Origin: Bradyrhizobium sp. RD5-C2
GTDB taxonomy: Bacteria > Pseudomonadota > Alphaproteobacteria > Rhizobiales > Xanthobacteraceae
Assembly: GCF_019972155.1 (NCBI RefSeq)
Contig: NZ_BOVL01000013.1
Location: 186,001 to 250,000, forward strand
Direction of reading: 5' to 3'
DNA length: 64,000 bases
Shown here: positions 27,065-35,286 of the stretch, in pieces
Position numbering within the stretch: the stretch's first letter is position 1
How the letters are laid out: every line of letters begins with the position of its first letter
Made by a program: the position numbers and the translations under genes
The notes under the pieces: generated by a model
Seen by the model: the letters and a program-made list of their open reading frames with translations, nothing else
What the model was told of the DNA's origin: nothing
Databases searched by the model: none

Positions 27065-27922
27065 ATGATCGATACCGTCGTCGTCCAACCAGCATCCGAT
27101 GCCGGTGAACCTTCCGTCTCGGGCGTGTCGTGGGGTGCAGTCACGGCCGGGGCCGTGGTCTCTTGCGCATTGACCTTGGTCCTGTTGGCATTCGGCGTCG
27201 GATTTGGCTTATCTGTCGTCTCTCCGTGGACCGGCGCCGGCGTCTCCACCACCACTTTCAAAATCGGGACTGGCCTCTATCTGATCGTCATCGCCATGTT
27301 GACGTCGTCGATCGGTGGCTACATTGCAGGCCGATTGCGATCCCGCTGGATCGGCATCCACACGGATGAGGTTTATTTCAGGGACACGGCTCACGGCTTT
27401 ATCGCCTGGGCGCTTGCATCCGTCGTCGGCGTAATTCTCTTAGCCACTCCCGCAACCAGTTTGATCGGCGGTGGACTCGGCGCCGCCGGCCAAGGCGCGG
27501 CTTCGTTTGCGAACCGATCCGGCCCAATGGACGGCTACGTCGACACCCTGCTACGGCCGAATACTCCATCGGCGCAAGCGACAGCAAACGACTCTCGCCT
27601 CGAAATGCTCCGATTGTTCACGTCGAGCTTCCAGGCGGGCGGCGAGATGAAGGCGACTGATCGGGAGTACGTCTCAAAAGTCGTGGCAGCGCGAACCGGG
27701 CTCGACCAGTCCGCGGCCGACAAACGCGTCAACGACGTCGTCATGCAGATCAAGGCCGATACCGATGCGGCACGAAAGGCTACGGCCCAGCTTGCGTTCT
27801 GGCTGACCGCGTCGCTGCTATTGGGAGCTTTCTGCGCCAGTCTTGCCGCGACCGAAGGTGGTGGCTTGCGGGACGGCACATGGGGCTCTCACTCCCGGCT
27901 TAAACCCGCAATGCGCACCTGA
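27065..27922 (+). CDS. Integral membrane protein, unknown function
   Basis: 285 residues from the ATG at 27065 (an ATG three codons earlier is equally possible). Hydrophobic helices are seen near residues 25-50 (AGAVVSCALTLVLLAFGVGF), 65-90 (LYLIVIAMLTSSIGGYIAG), 110-130 (FIAWALASVVGVILLATPA) and 250-275 (QLAFWLTASLLLGAFCASLA). Between the last two lies an ~110-residue soluble loop, rich in charged residues (KATDREYVSKVVAARTG). It resembles uncharacterised rhizobial inner-membrane proteins with no named domain. Its neighbours (katE, ferritin-like DUF892) suggest a stress-related envelope role; that is inference. Confidence 0.7.
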   Translation: MIDTVVVQPASDAGEPSVSGVSWGAVTAGAVVSCALTLVLLAFGVGFGLSVVSPWTGAGVSTTTFKIGTGLYLIVIAMLTSSIGGYIAGRLRSRWIGIHTDEVYFRDTAHGFIAWALASVVGVILLATPATSLIGGGLGAAGQGAASFANRSGPMDGYVDTLLRPNTPSAQATANDSRLEMLRLFTSSFQAGGEMKATDREYVSKVVAARTGLDQSAADKRVNDVVMQIKADTDAARKATAQLAFWLTASLLLGAFCASLAATEGGGLRDGTWGSHSRLKPAMRT

Positions 27923-27935
27923 CAGGAGCAAAATA

Positions 27936-28004
27936 ATGCCGATTCTTCTCTGGTTAGTTGGAATACCGATCCCGCTCATCATCCTGATCCTGCTCTTGCG
28001 CTAG
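27936..28004 (+). CDS. 22-residue membrane microprotein
   Basis: A complete short frame reads MPILLWLVGIPIPLIILILL then LR. It is almost entirely hydrophobic, with AGGAG spaced 8 bases from the ATG, and lies 13 bases after the preceding membrane protein gene and 42 before the ferritin-like gene. Single-helix proteins of this pattern recur near rhizobial stress genes. The ribosome site and operon position support it; the function is unknown. Confidence 0.6.
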   Translation: MPILLWLVGIPIPLIILILLLR

Positions 28005-28046
28005 GCCGGATTCGGACTCGGACAGTTCTCAAACTAAGGAAAACCC

Positions 28047-28556
28047 ATGGCCAAAAAGCCAATGCTGCTGAGCGACCTTTTCCACGAAACGCTCAAGGAC
28101 ATCTATTTTGCCGAGAACAAGATCGTCAAGACACTCCCGAAGATGGCAAAGGCGGCACAGTCGAAAGACTTGCAGAAGGCCTTTACCAAGCATCTGCGGG
28201 AGACCGAGGGCCAGATCAAACGGCTCAATCGGGTCTTCAAGATCATCGGCAAGCCGGCACGCGGAAAGACCTGCGCTGCCATCAATGGCATTACCGAAGA
28301 GGGTGCGGAGATCATGAAGGCCTTCAAGGGTATGCCCGCACTTGACGCCGGTCTGTTGGCGGCGGCCCAGGCCGTCGAGCATTACGAGATGTCGCGTTAC
28401 GGTACGTTGCGGACATGGGCCGAAGAGCTCGGAATGCCGGATGCCGTCCAACTTTTGCAGGCGACGCTGGACGAAGAGCGGGCCACGGATTCGGCCCTCT
28501 CCAAACTCGCCGAGACCCTGGTCAATGTCGAAGCTGAACACGACCTTGCGGCATAG
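28047..28556 (+). CDS. YciE/DUF892 ferritin-like protein
   Basis: 169 residues. The four-helix DUF892 pattern is complete: LLSDLFHETLKDIYFAENKI (helix 1, with metal-binding Glu/His candidates), FTKHLRETEGQIKRLNRVF (helix 2, H-x3-E), AAQAVEHYEMSRYGTLRTWA (helix 3, E-H-Y-E) and LDEERATDSALSKLAE (helix 4, E-E). Family members bind di-iron and are induced by stress. It ends the plus-strand stress block that begins with katE and could sequester iron while the catalase removes peroxide; that link is inferred from position. Confidence 0.85.
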   Translation: MAKKPMLLSDLFHETLKDIYFAENKIVKTLPKMAKAAQSKDLQKAFTKHLRETEGQIKRLNRVFKIIGKPARGKTCAAINGITEEGAEIMKAFKGMPALDAGLLAAAQAVEHYEMSRYGTLRTWAEELGMPDAVQLLQATLDEERATDSALSKLAETLVNVEAEHDLAA

Positions 28557-28591
28557 CAACGCCTGGGTCCACTAAACGGGTTCTTGCGGTT

Positions 28592-28616
28592 GCCGGGCTT
28601 TCGAACGAAGCCCGGC
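28592..28616 (+). terminator. Hairpin after the ferritin-like gene
   Basis: GCCGGGCTT and AAGCCCGGC form a perfect 9-bp stem with a 7-base loop, 36 bases after the stop at 28556. No T run follows, so termination may be inefficient or Rho-assisted. From 28617 to 28919 no gene is recognised; a long frame runs into the MCP gene but its composition is atypical. Confidence 0.5.
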
Positions 28617-28919
28617 GATCCCATTGAGTGAGGCTTTTCCTGCCTGCAGGCCAACCGGCAAGTTGCGAGGCCGAACTTGCTGTGGTGGATCGGTGCGCTT
28701 GCTGCTCTTCTCGCTGCTCTTCTTACGTCGGTGTCCCGCAAGCCAAGGCGTTGCCGTTCGGGGCACTCAGGCACCGTGCATATCCCAGTGCCGGTAGATC
28801 ATTCACTCGCCTCTCCTTCAGTTCAAGCGGCGCGTCGGATCAATGGCAATACCCAATCTGTGCAAATATGGCGTATGGTCCGGCTCGTGAGCCCGGCGCC
28901 CGTTCAAGCGAGATTCCAT

Positions 28920-30854
28920 ATGGCCCTTGTAAAGACGTCCAAAATAGCAGGTTCGGCGGCAAAGGCCCGGCGCTCGGCCGAAAGTCAGCGCGCAGCTGGG
29001 GCCGTGCAGCCTCCGGCACGGCGGACGACGAGGGCCGGGAATGCTTTAGGCAAGGACAAGGTGTCCGAGAGGGTGGCCGCCGCCACGGAAGAACTGTCCA
29101 GCGGCCTCTCGGAAGCCTCGGCAGCCGCGGAAGAACTTAGGCGCTCCATGGAGCAGATTGCGGCGGGTGCCGACGAGGCGGCGGGCGCTTCCCAAGAGCA
29201 ATTGGCGGCGATCAGGCAGGTTACAGCCAACCTGACAACGGCCCGCGGAGAAGCCGACAATTCCCGGCGCAGGACGGAAACCGCCCAGGTTCTGCTTGCC
29301 GAGACCGCGGCCCAGATCGGCGCGTCAATTCAATCCATCGAGCGAATTTCCGAACGCCAGGTCTCCTCGAGCGCGATTATACGCGAACTTGAACGTCGGG
29401 CGAAGGATGTGAGCGAAATCACCGGCGCGGTTAGCCGAATTTCAGATCAAACGAACCTGCTTGCTCTCAACGCTGCCATTGAAGCCGCACGTGCTGGCGA
29501 TCATGGGCGCGGTTTTGCCGTCGTCGCCGAAGAGGTCAGAGCCCTCGCTGAGGTTTCGGACAAGAGCGCCATTGAAGTGCAGGGACTGGCGGAGGACATC
29601 CAGTCGAACGTTCGCGAGACGGCCGGAACGGTCAAAGCGGCGGCGGATATGGCCGTCGAACATGCCAAGACAGGGCAGTCTGTCGTCGAAATTCTGGGCA
29701 GGCTGCGGGCCGGCATGATTGAGCTCGCCGACGGCAGCCAAGAAACGCTCACGGCGGCCATCGAAGCCGAGCGCGCCATCCAGGAGGCACAAAAAGGTGC
29801 CGAACTCGTTGCTGGAGCGGCCGAGGAACAGGCTTCCGCTGCAAACGAGGCCCAGTCGGCGATCCGTCAGCAGGCTCAATCGCTGGATCAAGGCCAGGCA
29901 GCCGCCCAGTCCCTCGCGTCCATCTCGGAAAGTCTTCGCACCGGCAGCGCCGGCGCTTCGGCGGCCGAGCAGATCGCCAGCATGGCGGAGCAGCTTTCGG
30001 CGACCATACAGGAGCTGTCCAGCGCAGCCAGTCAGATCTCGACCGCGGTCGAACAAATAAATCGCGGGTCGCAACAGCAGGCTGCGGCCGCGCAGCAGAC
30101 TTCGGCCGCGCTGGCCCAGATCGAGAAGAGCGCGCGGATCGCGCAGGAAAAGGGGCGACTGGCTACCGACCGTATCACGATCATGGTCAAGTCGCTCGCA
30201 GATGGTCGCGAGGCTGTCGAAAGCCTGATCGAAGGTGTAGCCAAGGCCCTCGACAAGACCCGTGCGAGCCTCGAAACAATCATCTCCCTCGAAGCGATCG
30301 GCCGCAAGATTGAGAAGATCGTCGATGCGATCGCCCTGGTCAATATTCAGACCAACATGCTTGCTGTGAGTGGATCCGTGGAAGCAGCGCGCGCCGGCGA
30401 AGCCGGCCGGGGCTTTGCCCTTGTGTCAAATGACATTCGCTCCCTCGCCCGCGAGGCGTCGGAAAGCGTCGAACGCATCAAGGATACGGTACGCGGCATT
30501 CTTGATCATATCGCGCTGCTTCGGCGCGATCTCGAACAGATCATCACCGCGGGAGAAGTCGAAGTTCAGAACAATCGTTCGGTCATCAAGGCGCTCGAAG
30601 ATGCCACCGGCGAGTTCGCGGCATTGGGAAATGCCAACAAGCTCATCCAGCAAGGCGCCGGCGCAATTTTGACCGCGGCGGGAGAGACCGCGGCCGCAGC
30701 CCGACAGATCGCATCCGCCGCGGAGGAAGCAAGCACAGCCTCGCGGCAAGCCGCGACGGCGTCCGCCGAGCAAGCTCAGGGTGCGGACGACCTTGCAGCC
30801 GCGATCGAAGAGATTGCATCCTTATCTGAGGCATTGACGAAGCAGAATGGCTGA
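28920..30854 (+). CDS. Soluble methyl-accepting chemoreceptor with two signalling hairpins
   Basis: 644 residues from the ATG at 28920; the frame is open 81 codons farther upstream, but that part looks non-coding. There is no transmembrane segment and no recognised ligand domain, so the receptor is cytoplasmic. Two hairpin tips occur: a canonical one near residue 173 (SDQTNLLALNAAIEAARAG, then RGFAVVAEEVRALAE) and a divergent one near 471 (NIQTNMLAVSGSVEAARAG, then RGFALVSNDIRSLARE). Long Ala/Glu/Gln-rich helices flank them and provide methylation-site candidates for the CheR/CheB encoded downstream. The arrangement suggests an internal duplication. It overlaps the CheW gene by 8 bases and heads the operon. 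Confidence 0.85.
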   Translation: MALVKTSKIAGSAAKARRSAESQRAAGAVQPPARRTTRAGNALGKDKVSERVAAATEELSSGLSEASAAAEELRRSMEQIAAGADEAAGASQEQLAAIRQVTANLTTARGEADNSRRRTETAQVLLAETAAQIGASIQSIERISERQVSSSAIIRELERRAKDVSEITGAVSRISDQTNLLALNAAIEAARAGDHGRGFAVVAEEVRALAEVSDKSAIEVQGLAEDIQSNVRETAGTVKAAADMAVEHAKTGQSVVEILGRLRAGMIELADGSQETLTAAIEAERAIQEAQKGAELVAGAAEEQASAANEAQSAIRQQAQSLDQGQAAAQSLASISESLRTGSAGASAAEQIASMAEQLSATIQELSSAASQISTAVEQINRGSQQQAAAAQQTSAALAQIEKSARIAQEKGRLATDRITIMVKSLADGREAVESLIEGVAKALDKTRASLETIISLEAIGRKIEKIVDAIALVNIQTNMLAVSGSVEAARAGEAGRGFALVSNDIRSLAREASESVERIKDTVRGILDHIALLRRDLEQIITAGEVEVQNNRSVIKALEDATGEFAALGNANKLIQQGAGAILTAAGETAAAARQIASAAEEASTASRQAATASAEQAQGADDLAAAIEEIASLSEALTKQNG

Positions 30855-32373
30855 TATTGTCGAAGCCAGAGAGTTGACCGACGAACGTTTTCTGACGTTC
30901 AAGAGCGAGGGTCGTTTTTACGCCCTGCCCGCCGCGCTGGTGTCGGAAGTAGCCCGGATGCCGCCTCTCGCGCGGATCCCGCAAGCCCCCGGGAGCCTTT
31001 TGGGTCTCGCCAACCATCGCGGCGCGGTGCTCCCCGTGGCGAGCGTCCGGAGGCTTCTGGGACGCGAGGAAGCCGCTTCGACACCGACCACCCGTCTGAT
31101 CGTCCTTGCTGGCGCATCGCCCGTCGCGTTGGCGGTGGACGAGATCGCGAACCTGGTTCGTGTTGTGCCAGGACAGGTCAAGACAGCGGAGGCCGAGATG
31201 GCGTCCGAAGCCGGCGAACATCTGACCGGGGTTTTCGACAGCGGCACTCACGTCACCAAGATTCTGGACGTTGCCGAACTGTTGCGCCGGGGCTTCGCGC
31301 AGAGCACAACAAAACGGCAAATGCGGGCTGCGCCGATCGGAGCGGCATCCATACGCGATGCCGCGGTCGAGACCATCCGGCAGCGTCTGGTCACCTTCGA
31401 GGTCGCCGGTCAGGAATATGCGCTTCCACTCGAGGCGGTTCGGGAGATCGTCACTGCGCCCGAGAGCTTGACGTTCGTTCCCGGGAGCGACGAGGCGGTA
31501 CGTGGCGTCATGCCCTACCGTGACGGGCTGTTGCCATTGCTATCGTTGCGGCGGCTGCTAGGGCTGCCGTCGGCCGTCCTTTCGCGAGAGAAGGTGCTGA
31601 TCGTCGCCATTGGCGACGTCGTGGTCGGATTGGTCGCCGATCGCAGCCGCGCAGTTCTTTCGGTCGATCCCAGCCGGGTCGAACCCGCGCCCCCCGTTCT
31701 CGCTGCCCGCGCCGGCGGGGAAGCGCAAATCAAGGAAATCTATCGTGCAGCGCAAGGCAGACTCGTTTCGATTCTGGCGCCGGAGCGCTTGTTTCGCGAG
31801 GATATCATGCAAAAGCTCATGCAGGGCGATGCAGCCATGAAAGCGAAGGTCGAGGACAGTCACAGCGAGGCTAAGGCCGCGGAGCTACAGTTTCTGGTCT
31901 TCCGGCTCGACGGCGGTGAGTTCGCACTACCCATCGAGGCAGTCGAGGAAGTCGCAAGGGTGCCGGATCGCATGACCCGTCTTCCGAAGACGCCGAAGTT
32001 CCTTGAAGGCGTGGTCAATCTTCGGGGAGAAGTCCTTCCGGTTGTCGATCAACGACGCCGCTTTGACATGACCGCAACCATCGCGGGAGAGAACCGCCGG
32101 CTGGTCGTGGTTCGGACCAAGCAACATCGTGCCGGCCTGATCGTCGACAGCGTACAGGAGGTCCTGCGTTGCGCGCCTGAATCGATCAAGCCATCCCCCG
32201 ATCTAACCGGGGATGCACTCGGCGTTGTGCATTCGGTCATCAATCTCGAGGCGTCGGGCAGGATCGTCCTGCTGCTCGACCCTGCCGAGTTATTGACCCG
32301 GACCGAACGAGGGCTGCTGGATTCCTTTGACAAGGAAGCCCTCAACAAAGAGAGCCGGCAGACGAAGCTGTGA
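30847..32373 (+). CDS. cheW: Triple-CheW-domain coupling protein
   Basis: 508 residues carrying three consecutive CheW (SH3-like) domains: about 13-140 (FYALPAALVSEVARMPPLAR, LANHRGAVLPV), 175-325 (EYALPLEAVREIVTAPESL, VMPYRDGLLPL) and 340-490 (EFALPIEAVEEVARVPDRM, VVNLRGEVLPV). Ordinary CheW has one domain of about 150 residues. The conserved NLRG motif is intact in domain 3, altered to NHRG in domain 1 and PYRDG in domain 2, so the domains may differ in receptor or kinase binding. It should link the soluble receptor to CheA, possibly nucleating several contacts at once. It overlaps both neighbours (8 and 4 bases). Confidence 0.9.
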   Translation: MADIVEARELTDERFLTFKSEGRFYALPAALVSEVARMPPLARIPQAPGSLLGLANHRGAVLPVASVRRLLGREEAASTPTTRLIVLAGASPVALAVDEIANLVRVVPGQVKTAEAEMASEAGEHLTGVFDSGTHVTKILDVAELLRRGFAQSTTKRQMRAAPIGAASIRDAAVETIRQRLVTFEVAGQEYALPLEAVREIVTAPESLTFVPGSDEAVRGVMPYRDGLLPLLSLRRLLGLPSAVLSREKVLIVAIGDVVVGLVADRSRAVLSVDPSRVEPAPPVLAARAGGEAQIKEIYRAAQGRLVSILAPERLFREDIMQKLMQGDAAMKAKVEDSHSEAKAAELQFLVFRLDGGEFALPIEAVEEVARVPDRMTRLPKTPKFLEGVVNLRGEVLPVVDQRRRFDMTATIAGENRRLVVVRTKQHRAGLIVDSVQEVLRCAPESIKPSPDLTGDALGVVHSVINLEASGRIVLLLDPAELLTRTERGLLDSFDKEALNKESRQTKL

Positions 32374-33440
32374 TCAAAGTCCTTGTCGTCGACGATTCCG
32401 CGCTCGTCCGGAAATTGATCGGCCAGGCGTTTTCAAGAGAGGCCGATTTCGAGGTCGGCTTCGCCCGAAACGGGCGTGAGGCGCTTGCCGCGATTACGGA
32501 CTTTCGGCCCGACGTGGTGACGCTAGATGTTCACATGCCGGAAATGGACGGCCTCTCCTGCCTCGACAGGATCATGATCGAGACGCCCTGCCCGGTCGTC
32601 ATGGTGTCGTCGATGACGGCGGCAGGGGCTGACGCCACGCTCGAGGCGTTGCGGCTCGGCGCGGTCGACTTCGTGGCGAAGCCCACCGGCGCGGTTTCTC
32701 TCCGGTTTGACGATGTCGGCCGCATGCTGATCGAGAAAGTCCGGGCCGCCGCGGGGGCCCGCCTGAAATCCAGCTTGAGGCTCCGCGACAGGGTCCGCTT
32801 CCGGATCGGCGAAGGCGCCCGCGCCCCCGCGTCGTCACCTGGCAGAAGGGCCAAGTCAGTCCGCAAAGGCGAAGGTCTGGTGCTGGTCGGGACCTCGACC
32901 GGAGGCCCCCCGGCACTGGAGGCCCTGCTCTCGGGACTTCCTCCGTCCTTCCCGTGGCCAATCCTGGTTGCCCAACATATGCCGGCCACCTTCACCGGGC
33001 CATTGGCGCGCCGCCTGGACGGAATGAGCGCGCTTCGCGTTCAGGAAGTCCGTGATCCGATCGCGGTCCAGCCCGGGCACGTCTACATCGGCCGCGGCGA
33101 CGCCGATGTCATCGTGTCAAGGCGGGGCTCGGCTCTTCTCGCCATGGCCGCTCCCGCACAGGCCGACTATCCGTGGCACCCAAGCACGGACCGGTTGGTC
33201 CGGACCGCACTGAACCATATGGCCGCAAGCCAGTTGATCGGCATACTCATGACGGGCATGGGGAATGACGGGGCGGAGGCAATGGCGCTGATCCATGCAG
33301 GTGGCGGCAAGACCATCGCGGAAGCGGAGGAAACGGCCGTCGTTTGGGGTATGCCCGGAGAACTGGTCAAGGCGAAGGGCGCCGACTTCATTATGCCACT
33401 CAACAAGATTGCAGCGCAGTTAAAGAAATTGGTGAGCTGA
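32370..33440 (+). CDS. cheB: CheB: receiver-controlled receptor methylesterase
   Basis: 356 residues from a GTG at 32370 overlapping the CheW stop (GTGA). The receiver domain (2-120) has acidic Asp8/Asp9 and phospho-acceptor Asp53 (VVTLDVHMPEMDG). The C-terminal methylesterase has nucleophile Ser in GTSTGGPPALE, His in QHMPATFT and Asp in MTGMGNDGAEA, so the catalytic triad is complete. It removes methyl groups from, or deamidates, receptor glutamyl sites, counteracting CheR. The inter-domain linker is long, Arg-rich and Pro/Ala-rich. The next gene's ATG shares one base with its stop. Confidence 0.95.
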   Translation: MIKVLVVDDSALVRKLIGQAFSREADFEVGFARNGREALAAITDFRPDVVTLDVHMPEMDGLSCLDRIMIETPCPVVMVSSMTAAGADATLEALRLGAVDFVAKPTGAVSLRFDDVGRMLIEKVRAAAGARLKSSLRLRDRVRFRIGEGARAPASSPGRRAKSVRKGEGLVLVGTSTGGPPALEALLSGLPPSFPWPILVAQHMPATFTGPLARRLDGMSALRVQEVRDPIAVQPGHVYIGRGDADVIVSRRGSALLAMAAPAQADYPWHPSTDRLVRTALNHMAASQLIGILMTGMGNDGAEAMALIHAGGGKTIAEAEETAVVWGMPGELVKAKGADFIMPLNKIAAQLKKLVS

Positions 33441-34045
33441 TGCCGCTGGTACGCAAGCCGTCATCCCCAACAGTGCCCGCGCTGGACGACCGCCGATTTT
33501 CCGAAATGCTTCTCGGGGGGGCGTTGGAGGACCGATGGACGGCTGCACGAAACGCTCCGGCGGTTCCGAACGCGCTTCCATTGCTAAGCGAAGCGCTGTC
33601 AAAGGAGCGCGCGCCCCGAGTCCGCGAGGCCATCCTGACGGCTCTTGCCAGGATTGGCTCGCCGGAAAGCGCCGCGGTTACCCTGCCCTACTTGCGTTCC
33701 GACGATGCGGCTCAGCGAACCGCAGTTCTTGATGCGCTCCGCGCCATGCCAGCTGCGGCCGCTACGCATCTTCCCAGCCTATTGAGTGATGCCGACGCGG
33801 ATGTTCGGTTGCTCGCATGCGAGATTGCGCGCGGCCTTCCAACTGAGGACGCAAGCCGGCTGCTCGGAGATATGATGGATCGTGAGCTCAACCCCAATGT
33901 ATGCGCGGCCGCTATCGAGGTTTTGGCCGAGACTGGCGATGCAACGAGCCTGCCGGTGTTGGCACGATGTTCCGATCGCTTTCCAGATGACCCGTTTCTG
34001 AAATTTGCAATCAATGTCGCGCGCGATCGTATCGGATCACGCTGA
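33440..34045 (+). CDS. HEAT-repeat protein inserted between cheB and cheR
   Basis: 201 residues, start overlapping the cheB stop as TGATG. After ~40 residues the sequence shows about five two-helix HEAT-like repeats (ALPLLSEALSKERAPRVREA, ESAAVTLPYLRSDDAAQRTA, ATHLPSLLSDADADVRLLAC, EDASRLLGDMMDRELNPNVC, and a final SLPVLARCSDRFPDD unit). Such alpha-solenoids are protein-binding scaffolds. HEAT proteins occur in some non-flagellar chemosensory clusters, where they may bind receptor, CheB or CheR. No enzymatic motif is present. The tight overlap argues for stoichiometric co-production. Confidence 0.8.
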   Translation: MPLVRKPSSPTVPALDDRRFSEMLLGGALEDRWTAARNAPAVPNALPLLSEALSKERAPRVREAILTALARIGSPESAAVTLPYLRSDDAAQRTAVLDALRAMPAAAATHLPSLLSDADADVRLLACEIARGLPTEDASRLLGDMMDRELNPNVCAAAIEVLAETGDATSLPVLARCSDRFPDDPFLKFAINVARDRIGSR

Positions 34046-34048
34046 GAT

Positions 34049-34900
34049 ATGTCTGTCGCACCGCTTCACATAACCGAGGACGAATACCGGAAGCTCGCTG
34101 AGTTTCTGTACCGGCGGACCGGCATGGTTTTCACGCAGACGAAGCGGTACTACGTCGAACGCCGAATTCTTGATCGAATAGACGCGACATCGAGCCAATC
34201 ATTTGCAGCCTATTTCGCCTATCTCCGCAGCGAGCTTCGCGACGAGGTCGAGCATCTCATCAACGCGTTCACCGTCAACGAGACTTACTTTTATCGTGAG
34301 GACCACCAACTTGCGTGCCTCAGCGCAGATCTCTTGAAGGAACGCACGGCAGCAAAGCAGCTCGGCGACACCATCCGGATCTGGTCGGTACCCTGCTCGA
34401 CCGGAGAAGAACCCTATTCAATTGCAATCTGGCTGCTCGAGAACTGGAAGGACGTCGACGCTTACGACATCGAGATCGTGGGATCGGACATCGATACCCG
34501 CGTTCTCCAAGCGGCGGGAGAAGGCATCTTCGGCAAACGGGCGCTCATGAGAATGTCGCCCGAACTGATCGGCCGTTACTTTCGTGGGCTGGACGCCGAG
34601 CGATGGCAAATTCTAGACGACCTACGTCAGTCGGTCCGCTTTTCCCGCGTTAACCTGATCGAGACCAGAGAAACCAAGCCGCAGGGCCAATTCGATGTGA
34701 TTTTCTGCCGCAACGTTCTGATCTACTTCGACGACGAATCCCGCCGCATCGCCGCGGAAAACTTGTACGATAACCTGCTGCCAGGCGGTTTCATCTGTCT
34801 GGGACATACCGAGTCAATGAGTCGGATCTCGCCCCTGTTCGAAGTCTGCCGATACTCGGGCGCGATCGTTTATCGAAGGCCGGAGGAATTGCGCCCGTGA
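34049..34900 (+). CDS. cheR: CheR: chemoreceptor methyltransferase
   Basis: 283 residues, a normal CheR length. The N-terminal helical domain (to ~75) carries VEHLINAFTVNETYFYRE, the TxNxTxFFR-like substrate-recognition block with Tyr-Phe-Tyr. The SAM-binding domain has IWSVPCSTGEEPYSIAI (motif I), IEIVGSDIDTRVLQAA (motif II) and VIFCRNVLIYFD (motif IV). It uses S-adenosylmethionine to methylate receptor glutamates. It has no TPR or pentapeptide tether, so it must find the soluble receptor directly. Three bases separate it from the HEAT gene and its stop overlaps the next GTG. Confidence 0.95.
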   Translation: MSVAPLHITEDEYRKLAEFLYRRTGMVFTQTKRYYVERRILDRIDATSSQSFAAYFAYLRSELRDEVEHLINAFTVNETYFYREDHQLACLSADLLKERTAAKQLGDTIRIWSVPCSTGEEPYSIAIWLLENWKDVDAYDIEIVGSDIDTRVLQAAGEGIFGKRALMRMSPELIGRYFRGLDAERWQILDDLRQSVRFSRVNLIETRETKPQGQFDVIFCRNVLIYFDDESRRIAAENLYDNLLPGGFICLGHTESMSRISPLFEVCRYSGAIVYRRPEELRP

Positions 34901-35286
34901 ACGGCTCTTCCAAAAAAAGAATCCTCATCATCGATGATGCCGCGCTCATCAGGACATATTATCGCTCGGCCCTGGAGGTGCGTGGCTTTATCGTGGAGGA
35001 AGCTCTCAATGGTCTGGAGGGTCTGGAGAAGGTGTTGTTGCAGTCCTTCGACCTGGCTATCGTCGACGTCAACATGCCGCAAATGGATGGAATCACGTTT
35101 CTGCTCGAGTTGCGCTCGAAGCAGCTTCCCGTGTCGGGTGTACCGGTCCTGGTGATCAGCACGGAGGCCGGAATACAGGACCTGGCCGCGGCGCGACGCG
35201 CCGGCGCCAATTACTATCTCGTAAAGCCGATCAAGCAGGAAGTTCTGGCGGAGTATGCAGCCGTGTTCTGCGGAGCGCCGCAATGA
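34897..35286 (+). CDS. cheY: CheY-like single-domain response regulator
   Basis: 129 residues from a GTG at 34897 (GTGA overlap with cheR). The receiver fold is complete: Asp13/Asp14 (LIIDDAAL), phospho-acceptor Asp56 (AIVDVNMPQMDG), Ser in VLVISTEAG and Lys in YLVKPIK. There is no output domain. It is probably the direct phosphotarget of the CheA encoded next, whose ATG overlaps its stop. Confidence 0.9.
   Translation: MNGSSKKRILIIDDAALIRTYYRSALEVRGFIVEEALNGLEGLEKVLLQSFDLAIVDVNMPQMDGITFLLELRSKQLPVSGVPVLVISTEAGIQDLAAARRAGANYYLVKPIKQEVLAEYAAVFCGAPQ

Noticed and set aside
28677..28919. Upstream start for the MCP, giving an apparent N-terminal transmembrane helix
   Set aside because: Codon use and composition from 28677 to 28919 are unlike the rest of the gene; the ATG at 28920 begins the coherent helical protein.
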